Positions 1-8,456 of a stretch of DNA of 54,664 nucleotides are shown here, piece by piece. How positions within the stretch are numbered: the stretch's first letter is position 1; each line of letters opens with the position of its first letter. The DNA lies in the NCBI GenBank assembly GCA_023128035.1, contig JAGMES010000014.1:1-54664 (forward strand). The letters run 5' to 3'. Source of the stretch: Halanaerobiales bacterium (GTDB taxonomy: Bacteria > Bacillota_F > Halanaerobiia > DY22613). Both the position numbers and the translations under genes were made by a program. The notes beneath the pieces are model-generated. The model saw only the letters and a list, made by a program, of their open reading frames with translations. It was not told where the DNA came from and did not search any database.

Positions 1-1
1 A

Positions 2-94
2 AAAACAATTTCCCCCACTTATAGAAGTGAGGGTCTTAACTCAAAAGATAAAATTAAAAAAGTTAATGAAAATAAAGAAATGGTGAATGTGTAA
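2..94 (+). CDS. C-terminal end of an upstream Pel-operon gene (partial, possibly PelD)
   Basis: A reading frame is open from the left edge and gives about 30 residues ending in a TAA whose last base is the A of the next gene's ATG (TAATG overlap). The tail is hydrophilic and lysine-rich (ending KEMVNV). Such start-stop overlap is typical of translationally coupled genes, so I read this as the end of the preceding Pel operon gene. In known Pel operons the gene before pelE is pelD, a membrane c-di-GMP receptor, but no diagnostic PelD residue is visible here. A hairpin (about 11-34, CCCCCACTT/AAGTGAGGG) lies inside it. Confidence 0.5.
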   Translation, partial: KTISPTYRSEGLNSKDKIKKVNENKEMVNV

Positions 95-1074
95 TGGAAT
101 ATTTAGTTATTGGTTTGATTTTTCTATTGGGATTATTAGATGTAGGTATTTTTCTTTTTTTATTTAATAATCCCCATTATGGAAAAGAAGTTTTAGTAGT
201 TCATATAGTAATATATTTAATCATTAAATTTTTTGCTGATAAATATTTGGACGACTATGACGGAGTGCCTACTTATTTAGCACTTTTTTTACCTGGCTTA
301 GGGGAGATGGTTGTTTCAATTTTATATTTTAGTATACATTATTTCTTGAGGGATAGTATAGTTTTAAATGATTATGAACGATATATTAAATATCAACGAT
401 TTTTAGATTATAATGATAAGATAGATTTTGAAAAAGAGCTTCAAACTATAAGCTTCTTGGATCAGATGAATTTATTAGATGGAGATAGTAAAAAACAATT
501 AATTATTGATTCTAGTTTAAATCAGTATGTAGGAAAGATTAAACTTTTACAAAAGGGTTTAATGGATTGGGATGGTGAAGTAAAACACTATTCTGCTGTT
601 TCTATAAATATGATAGAAAATGAATTCTCTCATTTAATTACTCAACTTAGAGAAGATTTTAACTTGAATAAAAACTTATCGACATTACAAAAGCTCAGAC
701 AAGTTTATAAAAATTATATAGAATCAGGTTTAATATCAGGAGAGGTATTGCAAATATTTAATAGTGAATACATTGATATCTTAAATAAATTACGTGGATT
801 AAAGAAGGAAACTCCAGAAATTTTAGAAGAACTGATAGTGGCATATATACGTGGTGGCAATTTTGAACGTTCAGAAGAGATTAATAGAATATTATTAAAT
901 ATTTTTCCAGAAAGATTTGAAGGGATTCTATATCAACTGCAAATTGCTTATGAAAAAAAAGACTTTACAGAATTAAATCGTGTGCTTTTGGATTTGAAAA
1001 AAAGAGAGATTGAAATTCCTAAAAAGTATCAAACTATATTAGCATATTGGATAGGAAAAGAGGAGATAGCATGA
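94..1074 (+). CDS. PelE-like membrane protein with helical (TPR-type) cytoplasmic domain
   Basis: The 326-residue product begins with hydrophobic segments at about residues 3-24, 33-49 and 59-86, followed by a long helical soluble region rich in Leu, Glu and Lys. Near the end it shows TPR-like helix pairs (about 225-315). This arrangement of membrane anchor plus TPR domain is that of PelE, which in Pel polysaccharide systems assembles with PelD, PelF and PelG as the inner-membrane synthase/export complex. It is immediately followed by recognisable pelF and pelG, with an ATGA overlap to pelF. The assignment rests mainly on gene order and topology; the sequence itself is poorly conserved in this family. 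Confidence 0.55.
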   Translation: MEYLVIGLIFLLGLLDVGIFLFLFNNPHYGKEVLVVHIVIYLIIKFFADKYLDDYDGVPTYLALFLPGLGEMVVSILYFSIHYFLRDSIVLNDYERYIKYQRFLDYNDKIDFEKELQTISFLDQMNLLDGDSKKQLIIDSSLNQYVGKIKLLQKGLMDWDGEVKHYSAVSINMIENEFSHLITQLREDFNLNKNLSTLQKLRQVYKNYIESGLISGEVLQIFNSEYIDILNKLRGLKKETPEILEELIVAYIRGGNFERSEEINRILLNIFPERFEGILYQLQIAYEKKDFTELNRVLLDLKKREIEIPKKYQTILAYWIGKEEIA

Positions 1075-2474
1075 TTTGCATAATCGCAGAAGGTTCTTAT
1101 CCATATATTACTGGTGGTGTATCTAGCTGGATTCATCAATTGATAAGTGAACTACCTGATATGAATTTTAAAGTTTTATCTTTAATGCCTTCAAATAAAG
1201 AAAAGTTAGAATGTCACTATGATATTCCAGATAATTTAAAAGAAATAAGGACGGTTTATTTGGACGACTATCTGACATTAAAACATCGATATTTTAAAAA
1301 AAGAGTATATTTAAATAGAAAAGAAAGAGAATGTCTATCTAAATTTATATCAATGGATTCTAGTGTTAATTGGAAAGAAACAATTAAGCTGATAACAAAT
1401 AAAAAAAAGCTAGGAAGTGTTATTGATTTTTTACAAAGCGAAGTATATTGGAATATATTAAAAAAATTTTACCAAGAAAAGTATAGTGATGTGAGCTTTA
1501 ATACTTTTTTTTGGACAATACGAACTATGCTATTACCATTTTTACATTTATTTCATTATGAAGTAGTTGAAGCGGATATTTATCATGCAGTATCTACTGG
1601 ATATGCTGGTATTCTTAGTGTTTATTTTCATGAGATGAACCAAAAGCCTTTAATATTGACAGAGCATGGAATTTATGCTCGAGAACGAGAAGAAGAGATT
1701 ATTAAAGCAAAATGGGTAAACGGAATTTATAAGAGATTATGGATTGATTTTTTTTATTTTCTTTCTACAGCGGCTTATAAAGAAGCGGATACAATTATTG
1801 CTTTATTTGAACGAAATCGAAATATACAACTTGAACTTGGTGTGCCAAGAGATCGTACTCGTGTTATTTCTAACGGAGTTGACTTAAAAAGGTATACCGT
1901 TGAAAAAGAAGTTCATGTAGGTTATAACATTGGAGCTATTTTGAGAATAGTACCGATTAAGGATGTTATGACTTTAATCCGTGCATTTAAAATTATTAAA
2001 GAAACAGTTGATTCTGTAAAACTTTATTTAATAGGTCCAACAGATGAGGATCCAGAGTACTTTCAACAGTGCAAAGGTTTAGTTAAAATATTACAGTTAG
2101 AGGAAAATATAATATTTACAGGTAGAGCTGATGTAAAAGAATACTTTAAAAAAATAGATGTACTGGTATTGACATCAATATCAGAAGCACAACCACTAGT
2201 TATCTTAGAAGGAATGGCTTCTGGAATTCCAGTGGTTTCTACAGATGTGGGTTCATGTAAAGAATTATTAGAAAAAGATGAGAATGAAGATGTATGTGGA
2301 ATAGTCACTAATTTAGTATCACCCAACGAGACTGCTGCTCAGATATTAAGGTTATTAAAAAATCCAGATTTACGAAATATAATGGGACAAAATGGACGGA
2401 AAAGAGTAGAAAGAGCATATAGTAAAGAATTATTTATTGAGAATTACAGAAAAATATACGAAAGAATTAGGTGA
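1071..2474 (+). CDS. pelF: PelF, family 4 glycosyltransferase of the Pel polysaccharide synthase
   Basis: A 467-residue soluble GT4 glycosyltransferase. The N-terminus reads AEGSYPYITGGVSSW, the signature of PelF, which polymerises the cationic Pel exopolysaccharide from UDP-sugars at the inner membrane. The C-terminal Rossmann half has the usual GT4 features: an IGPTDEDPEYF segment, an FTGRADV segment and the E-x7-E motif in SISEAQPLVILEGMASGIPVVSTDVG. I chose ATG 1071, eight codons inside the longest frame, because AGGAGATAGC precedes it and it overlaps the upstream stop as ATGA. It ends five bases before pelG, so the genes are one operon. Confidence 0.9.
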   Translation: MICIIAEGSYPYITGGVSSWIHQLISELPDMNFKVLSLMPSNKEKLECHYDIPDNLKEIRTVYLDDYLTLKHRYFKKRVYLNRKERECLSKFISMDSSVNWKETIKLITNKKKLGSVIDFLQSEVYWNILKKFYQEKYSDVSFNTFFWTIRTMLLPFLHLFHYEVVEADIYHAVSTGYAGILSVYFHEMNQKPLILTEHGIYAREREEEIIKAKWVNGIYKRLWIDFFYFLSTAAYKEADTIIALFERNRNIQLELGVPRDRTRVISNGVDLKRYTVEKEVHVGYNIGAILRIVPIKDVMTLIRAFKIIKETVDSVKLYLIGPTDEDPEYFQQCKGLVKILQLEENIIFTGRADVKEYFKKIDVLVLTSISEAQPLVILEGMASGIPVVSTDVGSCKELLEKDENEDVCGIVTNLVSPNETAAQILRLLKNPDLRNIMGQNGRKRVERAYSKELFIENYRKIYERIR

Positions 2475-2478
2475 GCCT

Positions 2479-4707
2479 ATGGCTGGAATTGGATTTACAC
2501 TAAAAAAGATGTTTCAGGATGAAACTTATTTAAATCGTAGTAAAGCATATTTATATTCTGCTTTGGTAGCGGCAGGGCCATGGATTGCTGCTGTAGTTAC
2601 TGTAAATATACTTATGTTTTTTATGAATTTCATTGATGGTGTTTTTCCAGAAAAAGAGCTGTTTTTAGGAACTATTGTATATAGTTTTGTGTTTTCTCAA
2701 ATTATCACTGCACCCTGGCAATTACTTATTACTAGATATATTTCGGATAAACTCTATAGTGAGGATTATGAATCTATCCGTCCTTCGTTTGTTGGATTAA
2801 ATAAAATTGTATTTATTATTGGATTTATTGCTTCTGTACTTTTTTATTGGAATCGTCCTCTTCCAATTTATTATAAAGTGATAGCAATTTATCTATTTAT
2901 AATTATTTCTATGATCTGGATTGTAATGGTTTATCTGAGTGCTGTGAAAAATTATGAATTAATTGCTAAAGCCTATATTTATGGTGGCCTTTTATCAATT
3001 GGATTGTCGATTCTATTTATATATAAGCCAGTACAGTTGCCTTCATTAACCTTTTCTACTACTTTTTTATTTACCTATTTGATCGGACTAAGTTTGACGT
3101 TTATTATGCTTATTTACAACTTTTTATCAACTTTTTATTTTGGGAATCATTTAGAATATGATTTTATAAGATATTTAAATAGACTACCCAGTCTGTTTTT
3201 TATTGGATTATTTTATACATTAGGTCTTTGGGTAGATGATATTTTAATGTGGTTTAGTATTGCAGGGATAGAGGTATATAGCACTTATCAATATGCTCCA
3301 GTTTATGATAATGCAGTATTTTTAGCATATCTAACTATCATACCTTCGATGGTATTATTTTTGGTATCTGTAGAAACGGAATTTTATGATACTTATAAAA
3401 AATATTATGGATTAGTTAATAAAACAGGAACCTATCGTGAAATTGATACTGCTAAAGATGAGATGAAAAAAACAATTTATAGTAAACTTTTTTACACTTT
3501 TCAAGTTCAAGCTTTGATTTCAGTAACTTTGGTATTATTATCACGACCAATTTTTAAGTTTTTAAATTTTAGTATTCTGGTTCGGAATATTTTCAGAGTT
3601 TGTGTTTTTGGATCACTATTCAACATATTTATTCTTTTGATTATATTGGTTTTATTGTACTTTGAGTCTAGAAAACGAGCTTTGGTTATTTCTTTTATTT
3701 TTTTAATATCTAATCTCGTATTAACTGCTCATTTTGCTGATAAAGGATTAGAGTACTATGGATATGGTTTTACTCTGGGATCTTTTATTACATTATTGGT
3801 AGCAATATTTTTTCTAAATGTATTCATGGGTAGAGTAAATTTTGCAACTTTTGCTTTACAACCTCTTTTTCCGAAAAAAGAGAAAGGTATTTTTGTGGAA
3901 ATCTCTAATATATTGAATAGATATAAACAACATCAATATGAGGAGGAGGGAAGTTTTGTGAGGATAAGCAGAAAGAGAAAGAAAAAGAAAAAGAAATTAT
4001 ATGTGAATATTGGTATAACTATGGTGTTGATTCTTATATATATTGGGGCAAAATTTATGACACCATCCAGTCAGGTAACATCTTCTGAGATATTGAATGA
4101 TGGAATCGTAGGAACTGAAACTGCAGATCCAACTGAACTTAAACATATAATAATAGATTCAGATTCATTATCTTCAGAAATTGATCTTGATGCATCATTA
4201 GCAAAAAAAGATGGGGTTACAACCTTAGTTGAAATAGTTGTGGTAAAATCACCAACAGAAACAGAAACAGAAACAGAAACAGAAACAGAACCAGATATTG
4301 AACCAGAAAAAGTTTTGGAAAAAAATATAGAGTTGCCTGTAAACGAGGAAGAAACGAAGATTGCAACTGTGGATACAAGTGTTGAAGAGGAAATTAAATA
4401 TGATAGATATACTTTTCAACCAGGAGATACATTATATTCATTGAGTATGAAGTTTTATGGTGGAGAAGAGATGATAGATGAAATAATACAAATCAATGGA
4501 ATTAAAGATATTTATTCTATTCCAGATGGAACAGTATTGAAACTTCCTATTATACCTAAAAAATATCGTTTAAAGGAGGGAGAAACACTTTATGCGGTGA
4601 GTATGAAGTTTTATGGTCAAGAGGAGATGATAGAAGAAATTATGGAGTTAAATGGTATTGAAGATATTTATTCAATTCCTGCTGGGATAGTATTGAAACT
4701 TCCTTAA
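2479..4707 (+). CDS. pelG: PelG-type polysaccharide exporter fused to a membrane/LysM tail
   Basis: 742 residues from ATG 2479 (AGGTGA just upstream, five bases after the pelF stop). Residues 1 to about 480 form a multi-pass membrane protein beginning MAGIGFTLKKMF, the conserved PelG start; PelG is a MATE/Wzx-like flippase-type subunit of the Pel synthase. The usual PelG is about 450-500 residues. Here the frame continues through a basic stretch (RKRKKKKKK), a further membrane segment, a Thr/Glu linker made by a six-copy hexanucleotide repeat, and two nearly identical LysM domains (about 645-690 and 697-742, each starting with Gly-Asp/Glu-Thr-Leu-Tyr). LysM domains bind peptidoglycan, so the tail could tether the synthase to the wall. 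A strong internal ribosome site suggests the tail may also be made separately. Confidence 0.85.
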   Translation: MAGIGFTLKKMFQDETYLNRSKAYLYSALVAAGPWIAAVVTVNILMFFMNFIDGVFPEKELFLGTIVYSFVFSQIITAPWQLLITRYISDKLYSEDYESIRPSFVGLNKIVFIIGFIASVLFYWNRPLPIYYKVIAIYLFIIISMIWIVMVYLSAVKNYELIAKAYIYGGLLSIGLSILFIYKPVQLPSLTFSTTFLFTYLIGLSLTFIMLIYNFLSTFYFGNHLEYDFIRYLNRLPSLFFIGLFYTLGLWVDDILMWFSIAGIEVYSTYQYAPVYDNAVFLAYLTIIPSMVLFLVSVETEFYDTYKKYYGLVNKTGTYREIDTAKDEMKKTIYSKLFYTFQVQALISVTLVLLSRPIFKFLNFSILVRNIFRVCVFGSLFNIFILLIILVLLYFESRKRALVISFIFLISNLVLTAHFADKGLEYYGYGFTLGSFITLLVAIFFLNVFMGRVNFATFALQPLFPKKEKGIFVEISNILNRYKQHQYEEEGSFVRISRKRKKKKKKLYVNIGITMVLILIYIGAKFMTPSSQVTSSEILNDGIVGTETADPTELKHIIIDSDSLSSEIDLDASLAKKDGVTTLVEIVVVKSPTETETETETETEPDIEPEKVLEKNIELPVNEEETKIATVDTSVEEEIKYDRYTFQPGDTLYSLSMKFYGGEEMIDEIIQINGIKDIYSIPDGTVLKLPIIPKKYRLKEGETLYAVSMKFYGQEEMIEEIMELNGIEDIYSIPAGIVLKLP
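3941..3960 (+). promoter_or_regulatory. Internal ribosome site and GTG start inside pelG
   Basis: AGGAGGAGGG at 3941-3950 is followed seven bases later by an in-frame GTG (3958), codon 494 of the PelG frame. It lies exactly at the junction between the PelG-like part and the basic/TM/LysM tail. Initiation here would yield a separate protein of about 249 residues with a single N-terminal membrane segment and two LysM domains. This is seen directly; its use is inference. Confidence 0.6.
4255..4290 (+). repeat. Six tandem copies of ACAGAA encoding a Thr-Glu linker
   Basis: Perfect in-frame hexanucleotide repeat coding for alternating Thr and Glu in the linker ahead of the PelG-tail LysM domains. 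Because the unit is six bases, slippage would change linker length without a frameshift. Confidence 0.95.
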
Positions 4708-4818
4708 CATAATTTTCGAGTATGGTGCAAGTTCGCGTTTAAAGGAATATTTCATGTCTATGTCGAATGACAATGTGTGTTACTTCAAAAATATCAGAAA
4801 TTGTTCAGGGGGGTAATT

Positions 4819-6537
4819 ATGAGTTTAACTAACGAAAAATTGCTAAAGAAACAAAGAAAGTATTACTTAGAAGATTTGGATGTCACAAAATGGGAAGTTG
4901 TAGAAAAAGAATGGCAGATATTATTAGAAGAACCTATTAGTTCAGCTAATGATCTTGAAGTATTACTTGAGAAATATAGTGAGCTTAACAGTATATTAAT
5001 GGATGAAATGTCTTGGCGTTATATTAAGATGACTCTTCATGCTGATCAAGATGAATATTCTAAGTCATTTAATGATTTTTATGCTAAGATTACTTGTAAT
5101 TCAGAAACTTACGATTCTAAAGTTAAAAAGAAGTATTATGAAAATGAGTTTAGAAAGGAACTTTCTGAGGAACGGTATGGTCATTTAGATAAAATTATCT
5201 CAAATGATATTGAACTATTCAGAGAAGAAAACGTACCTTTAAAAGTAAAAGAGCAGGAAACATTCACTAAATACAATACTATTACTTCAAGCATGACCGT
5301 AAACTATAAAGGAGAAGAAAAAACTTTACAACAACTTTCGGTTTATTTAAAAGATAAGGATCGTAGTGTTCGAGAAGAAGTTTGGCATCTGGTTATGGAT
5401 CGACTAGCACAAGATGCAGATGAGTTAAATAAAGTTTTTGATGAACTGAAAGAAATTCGGATTGAGATTGCTAAAAACGCTGGTTTTGATAATTATCGCG
5501 ATTATATGCATAAAGAAAAAGGTCGTTTTTCATATACTCCTGATGATTTGTATCGTTTCCATGATGTAGTTGAAAAATTTGTTGTTCCGTTTATGAAAGA
5601 GTTGAATGAAGAACGGAAAGAAAAATTAGAGCTAGATGTTTTAAGACCATGGGATATAAATGTAGATTATGATGGAGAGGTCTTGAAACCATTTAACAAC
5701 GTAGATGAGTTTGTTGACAAAGCGATCAATGTATTATCCAACGTTAAACCTGAATTCGGAATCAAGTTAAATAAGATGAAAAACTCAGATTTTCTTGATT
5801 TAGAGAATAGAAAAGGAAAAGCTCCAGGAGGATATTGTGCAAGTATTGAAGAATATGGTTCTTCTTTTATCTTCATGAATGCAGTGGGTTTACATAGTGA
5901 TGTAACAACTCTTGTACATGAAGCAGGTCATGCAATGCACTCTTTTGAGAAAGTTGATGAACCTATCTTCCAATATAAGCATACTCCTGAAGAAGCAAGT
6001 GAGCTTGCTTCAATGTCAATGGAATTTATGACTATGGATTACTGGGGAGAGTATTATGCAGATCCAAAAGATTTAAAGAAAGCAAAAAGAGACCAATTGA
6101 TTGGAACTTTGAAATTCTTGCCATGGTGTATGGTTGTTGATGCATTCCAGCATTGGATTTATACAAATCCAGATCATACCCCTGAAGAGAGATTAGAGTA
6201 TTTTACTGATTTATCAGAGAGATTTAATACAGGTGTGGATTGGACTGGGCTTGGAAAAGAGCAGAAGATTTCCTGGATGCGGCAGTTACATATCTTTGAA
6301 GTACCATTTTATTATATCGAATATGGAATTGCTCAATTGGGAGCATTAGCAGTATATAAAAATTATAAAGAAAATCCTCATAAGGCTGTTGAAGACTATG
6401 AAGCGTTCTTAAAACTGGGATATTCAAAGCCAGTAAATGAACTTTATGAAGCAGCAGGAGTTAAGTTTGACTTCTCAGAGGAGTATATCAAAGAGATTGT
6501 TGACTTTGTAAAAGCAGAGTTGAAGTCGATATATTAA
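4819..6537 (+). CDS. pepF: M3-family oligoendopeptidase (PepF-like zinc metallopeptidase)
   Basis: 572 residues from ATG 4819, preceded by AGGGGGG (4806-4812); the longer frame start at 4777 lacks a ribosome site. The zinc motif HEAGH is at about residue 366 (VHEAGHAMHSF), followed by the M3 glutamate region in EEASELASMSMEFM about 25 residues on. The all-helical composition and length fit cytoplasmic oligoendopeptidase F, which cuts peptides of roughly 6-20 residues and recycles peptides. It stands alone between the Pel operon and a strong terminator. A TGTCGAA box (0A-box consensus) lies at 4761-4767 upstream. Confidence 0.9.
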   Translation: MSLTNEKLLKKQRKYYLEDLDVTKWEVVEKEWQILLEEPISSANDLEVLLEKYSELNSILMDEMSWRYIKMTLHADQDEYSKSFNDFYAKITCNSETYDSKVKKKYYENEFRKELSEERYGHLDKIISNDIELFREENVPLKVKEQETFTKYNTITSSMTVNYKGEEKTLQQLSVYLKDKDRSVREEVWHLVMDRLAQDADELNKVFDELKEIRIEIAKNAGFDNYRDYMHKEKGRFSYTPDDLYRFHDVVEKFVVPFMKELNEERKEKLELDVLRPWDINVDYDGEVLKPFNNVDEFVDKAINVLSNVKPEFGIKLNKMKNSDFLDLENRKGKAPGGYCASIEEYGSSFIFMNAVGLHSDVTTLVHEAGHAMHSFEKVDEPIFQYKHTPEEASELASMSMEFMTMDYWGEYYADPKDLKKAKRDQLIGTLKFLPWCMVVDAFQHWIYTNPDHTPEERLEYFTDLSERFNTGVDWTGLGKEQKISWMRQLHIFEVPFYYIEYGIAQLGALAVYKNYKENPHKAVEDYEAFLKLGYSKPVNELYEAAGVKFDFSEEYIKEIVDFVKAELKSIY

Positions 6538-6538
6538 A

Positions 6539-6590
6539 AAACTCCTTATTTTAGAGAAAAATAATTCTCTAAAATAAGGAGTTTTACTTA
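6539..6590 (+). terminator. Rho-independent terminator after the M3 peptidase
   Basis: Perfect 18-bp inverted repeat (6541-6558 with 6565-6582) around a six-base loop, extended by AA/TT and followed by TTTTA. It starts two bases after the stop codon. The A-rich left side means it may also act on reverse-strand transcripts. Confidence 0.93.
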
Positions 6591-6763
6591 TAAAACGAAA
6601 TACTGGGATGGGAAATAATTTTTAAAAATATTGTAAAAAAATTAAAGAAAAGAAGGAATTCTATAGTGCATTGACGAATACAAATTAGTACATTTATCCT
6701 AAATTTTATAATTAGGATAAAAAGTATATATTGATATTAGTTTTAAAAAAGGAGATGGTAAAA

Positions 6764-7675
6764 TTGGTAAAAAAAATATTAAAGATAACTATGATTGCAT
6801 TAGTAATTCTTGTATTATTGGCAGGTGTGGTGATATTCTTTCATACAAATTCTGTTTTAAAAAATATGGCAGATGGTATAGTTGTAACAAGTGGAAATTT
6901 AGTAGAACAATATAAAGATGAAATAGAAAGTATTGAAGTTGAGAATAGTGATGGATTGAAAATTGCTGGTTGGCATTTTGATATTTCTAATCCTAAGGGA
7001 GTTGTCGTAATACTTCATGGTATGCATGGAATGGATGCAGCATCATTGTTACACTATGGTAAGTTTTTTAAAGAAGAAGGTTATACTTCTATATGTTTAG
7101 ATATGAGAGCACACGGGCGAAGTGAGGGTGATAGATTAAGCTTTGGGTATGAAGAAGTTAAAGATGTAAGTGCTATATTAGATTGGGCAGATGATAAATA
7201 TGATGATATTCCAGTAATACTATATGGGCTGTCAATGGGTGGTGCAACAGCTATCAGAACTGCAGCAGCTAGAGAAGATGTTGACATGGTAATAAGTATA
7301 AGTTCTTATGATAAATTAGAAAGCCAGATGCGAGATTTTATGAAAAGTATGGATTTACCAGATGCTGTAGTCGAATCTTACATACCGTTTTTCAAATTGC
7401 ATTTAGCAATTCGTCATAAGGTTAATACATCCAAAACGTCACCAATTCGCGATATATCAAAAATATCTACAAGACCGATTTTGCTCGTTCACGGAGATGA
7501 AGATGAGCAAACTTTAGTAAGACAGGCATATAGCCTTAAGAATAAAGCTGGTGATAATGTAAAATTACGAATAGTAGAAGGGGCTAAACATTTAGTAATT
7601 GATGAAAACATTTTAGCAGAAGAAAATGAGTGGTTTAGAGATGAAATAATTGACTTTATAAATGCAAATTTATAA
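6764..7675 (+). CDS. Membrane-anchored alpha/beta hydrolase (serine esterase/lysophospholipase-like)
   Basis: About 303 residues with an N-terminal membrane anchor (ITMIALVILVLLAGVVIFF) and an extracytoplasmic alpha/beta-hydrolase domain. The oxyanion region is LHGMHGMD, the nucleophile elbow GLSMGG, the acid is in HGDEDEQ and the histidine in GAKHLVIDEN, so the triad is complete. The family includes esterases and monoacylglycerol lipase-like enzymes; the substrate cannot be told. I prefer TTG 6764, nine bases after GGAG (6751-6754); ATG 6755 is too close to that site, and the TTG at 6731 has none. Single-gene unit closed by a hairpin terminator. Confidence 0.82.
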   Translation: MVKKILKITMIALVILVLLAGVVIFFHTNSVLKNMADGIVVTSGNLVEQYKDEIESIEVENSDGLKIAGWHFDISNPKGVVVILHGMHGMDAASLLHYGKFFKEEGYTSICLDMRAHGRSEGDRLSFGYEEVKDVSAILDWADDKYDDIPVILYGLSMGGATAIRTAAAREDVDMVISISSYDKLESQMRDFMKSMDLPDAVVESYIPFFKLHLAIRHKVNTSKTSPIRDISKISTRPILLVHGDEDEQTLVRQAYSLKNKAGDNVKLRIVEGAKHLVIDENILAEENEWFRDEIIDFINANL

Positions 7676-7718
7676 AATATTTTTTGTGGGTTAATCATAA
7701 AATACAACGATGTCATTA

Positions 7719-7750
7719 AAATGGTCTCTGATTTACAGAGACCATTTTTC
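7719..7750 (+). terminator. Rho-independent terminator after the alpha/beta hydrolase
   Basis: AAATGGTCTCTG pairs with CAGAGACCATTT around a short ATTTA loop, followed by further T residues. Confidence 0.9.
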
Positions 7751-7821
7751 AGCATAAAAAAAGGTATTAAGTTGTGTATTGACGAAAATATAAAAAGATA
7801 AATAATATTTGGGGGACAACT

Positions 7822-8430
7822 ATGAAATTATTATATGGAACAGCTAACCCAGGAAAGTTACAGCACATGAGAGAAATGCTTGAAGGTTTGGATATAGAGA
7901 TTATTGGATTGAATGATTTTGATTTACATATAGATCAAATTGATGAAAGTGGTAATAATCCTTTGGCTAATGCAAAAATTAAAGCGTTTGCATACTATAA
8001 GGCTGCTAAAATTCCTGTATTTTCTTGTGATACAGGTTTATATATAGAAGGTTTAGATGATGAAAAGCAACCTGGTGTTCACGTTAGAAGAGTTAATGGA
8101 AAAGCCTTAAATGATGAAGAAATGATAGAATATTATACCAGTCTTGCTTTGAACTTTGGAGGTAATGTCAGAGCTAAATATAAAAATGCAATATGTCTAA
8201 TACTTGATGAAGAAAATATTTTTGAATATGACGGAGATGATATATCATCAGTCAGCTTTTTAATCTCTTCAAAACCTCACCAGAAGAGAACTGCAGGTTT
8301 TCCGTTGGATTCTATTTCAGTAGAAATTGAAACTAGAAAATATTTTATTGATTTGGATTCAAATAGTAACTTTCAAAGTGAATTAGCAGAAGGTTTTCGG
8401 AATTTTTTTCTAAGAACTATTCTGAAGTGA
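7822..8430 (+). CDS. Divergent Ham1/RdgB-type non-canonical purine NTP pyrophosphatase
   Basis: 202 residues starting at an ATG behind GGGGGAC. The N-terminus KLLYGTANPGKLQHM matches the TxNxxK phosphate-binding loop of the Ham1/RdgB family, and SCDTGLYIEGL, QPGVHVRRVNGK and PLANAKIKA match later family motifs. These enzymes hydrolyse dITP/XTP to keep deaminated purines out of DNA. The usual GFGYDP motif is replaced by GFPLDS, so substrate range may differ. It overlaps the following methyltransferase region, suggesting co-transcription, possibly with a non-housekeeping role. Confidence 0.75.
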   Translation: MKLLYGTANPGKLQHMREMLEGLDIEIIGLNDFDLHIDQIDESGNNPLANAKIKAFAYYKAAKIPVFSCDTGLYIEGLDDEKQPGVHVRRVNGKALNDEEMIEYYTSLALNFGGNVRAKYKNAICLILDEENIFEYDGDDISSVSFLISSKPHQKRTAGFPLDSISVEIETRKYFIDLDSNSNFQSELAEGFRNFFLRTILK

Positions 8431-8456
8431 AATTAATGCTAAAGGAAGTGAGAGTA

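Noticed and set aside
11..34. Hairpin at the left edge as a terminator
   Set aside because: On the forward strand it has no T-run and lies inside a reading frame that is coupled to the next gene; it may only be chance pairing.
4255..4290. Possible CRISPR-like repeat
   Set aside because: Six-base tandem units without spacers inside a coding frame; no cas genes in the window.
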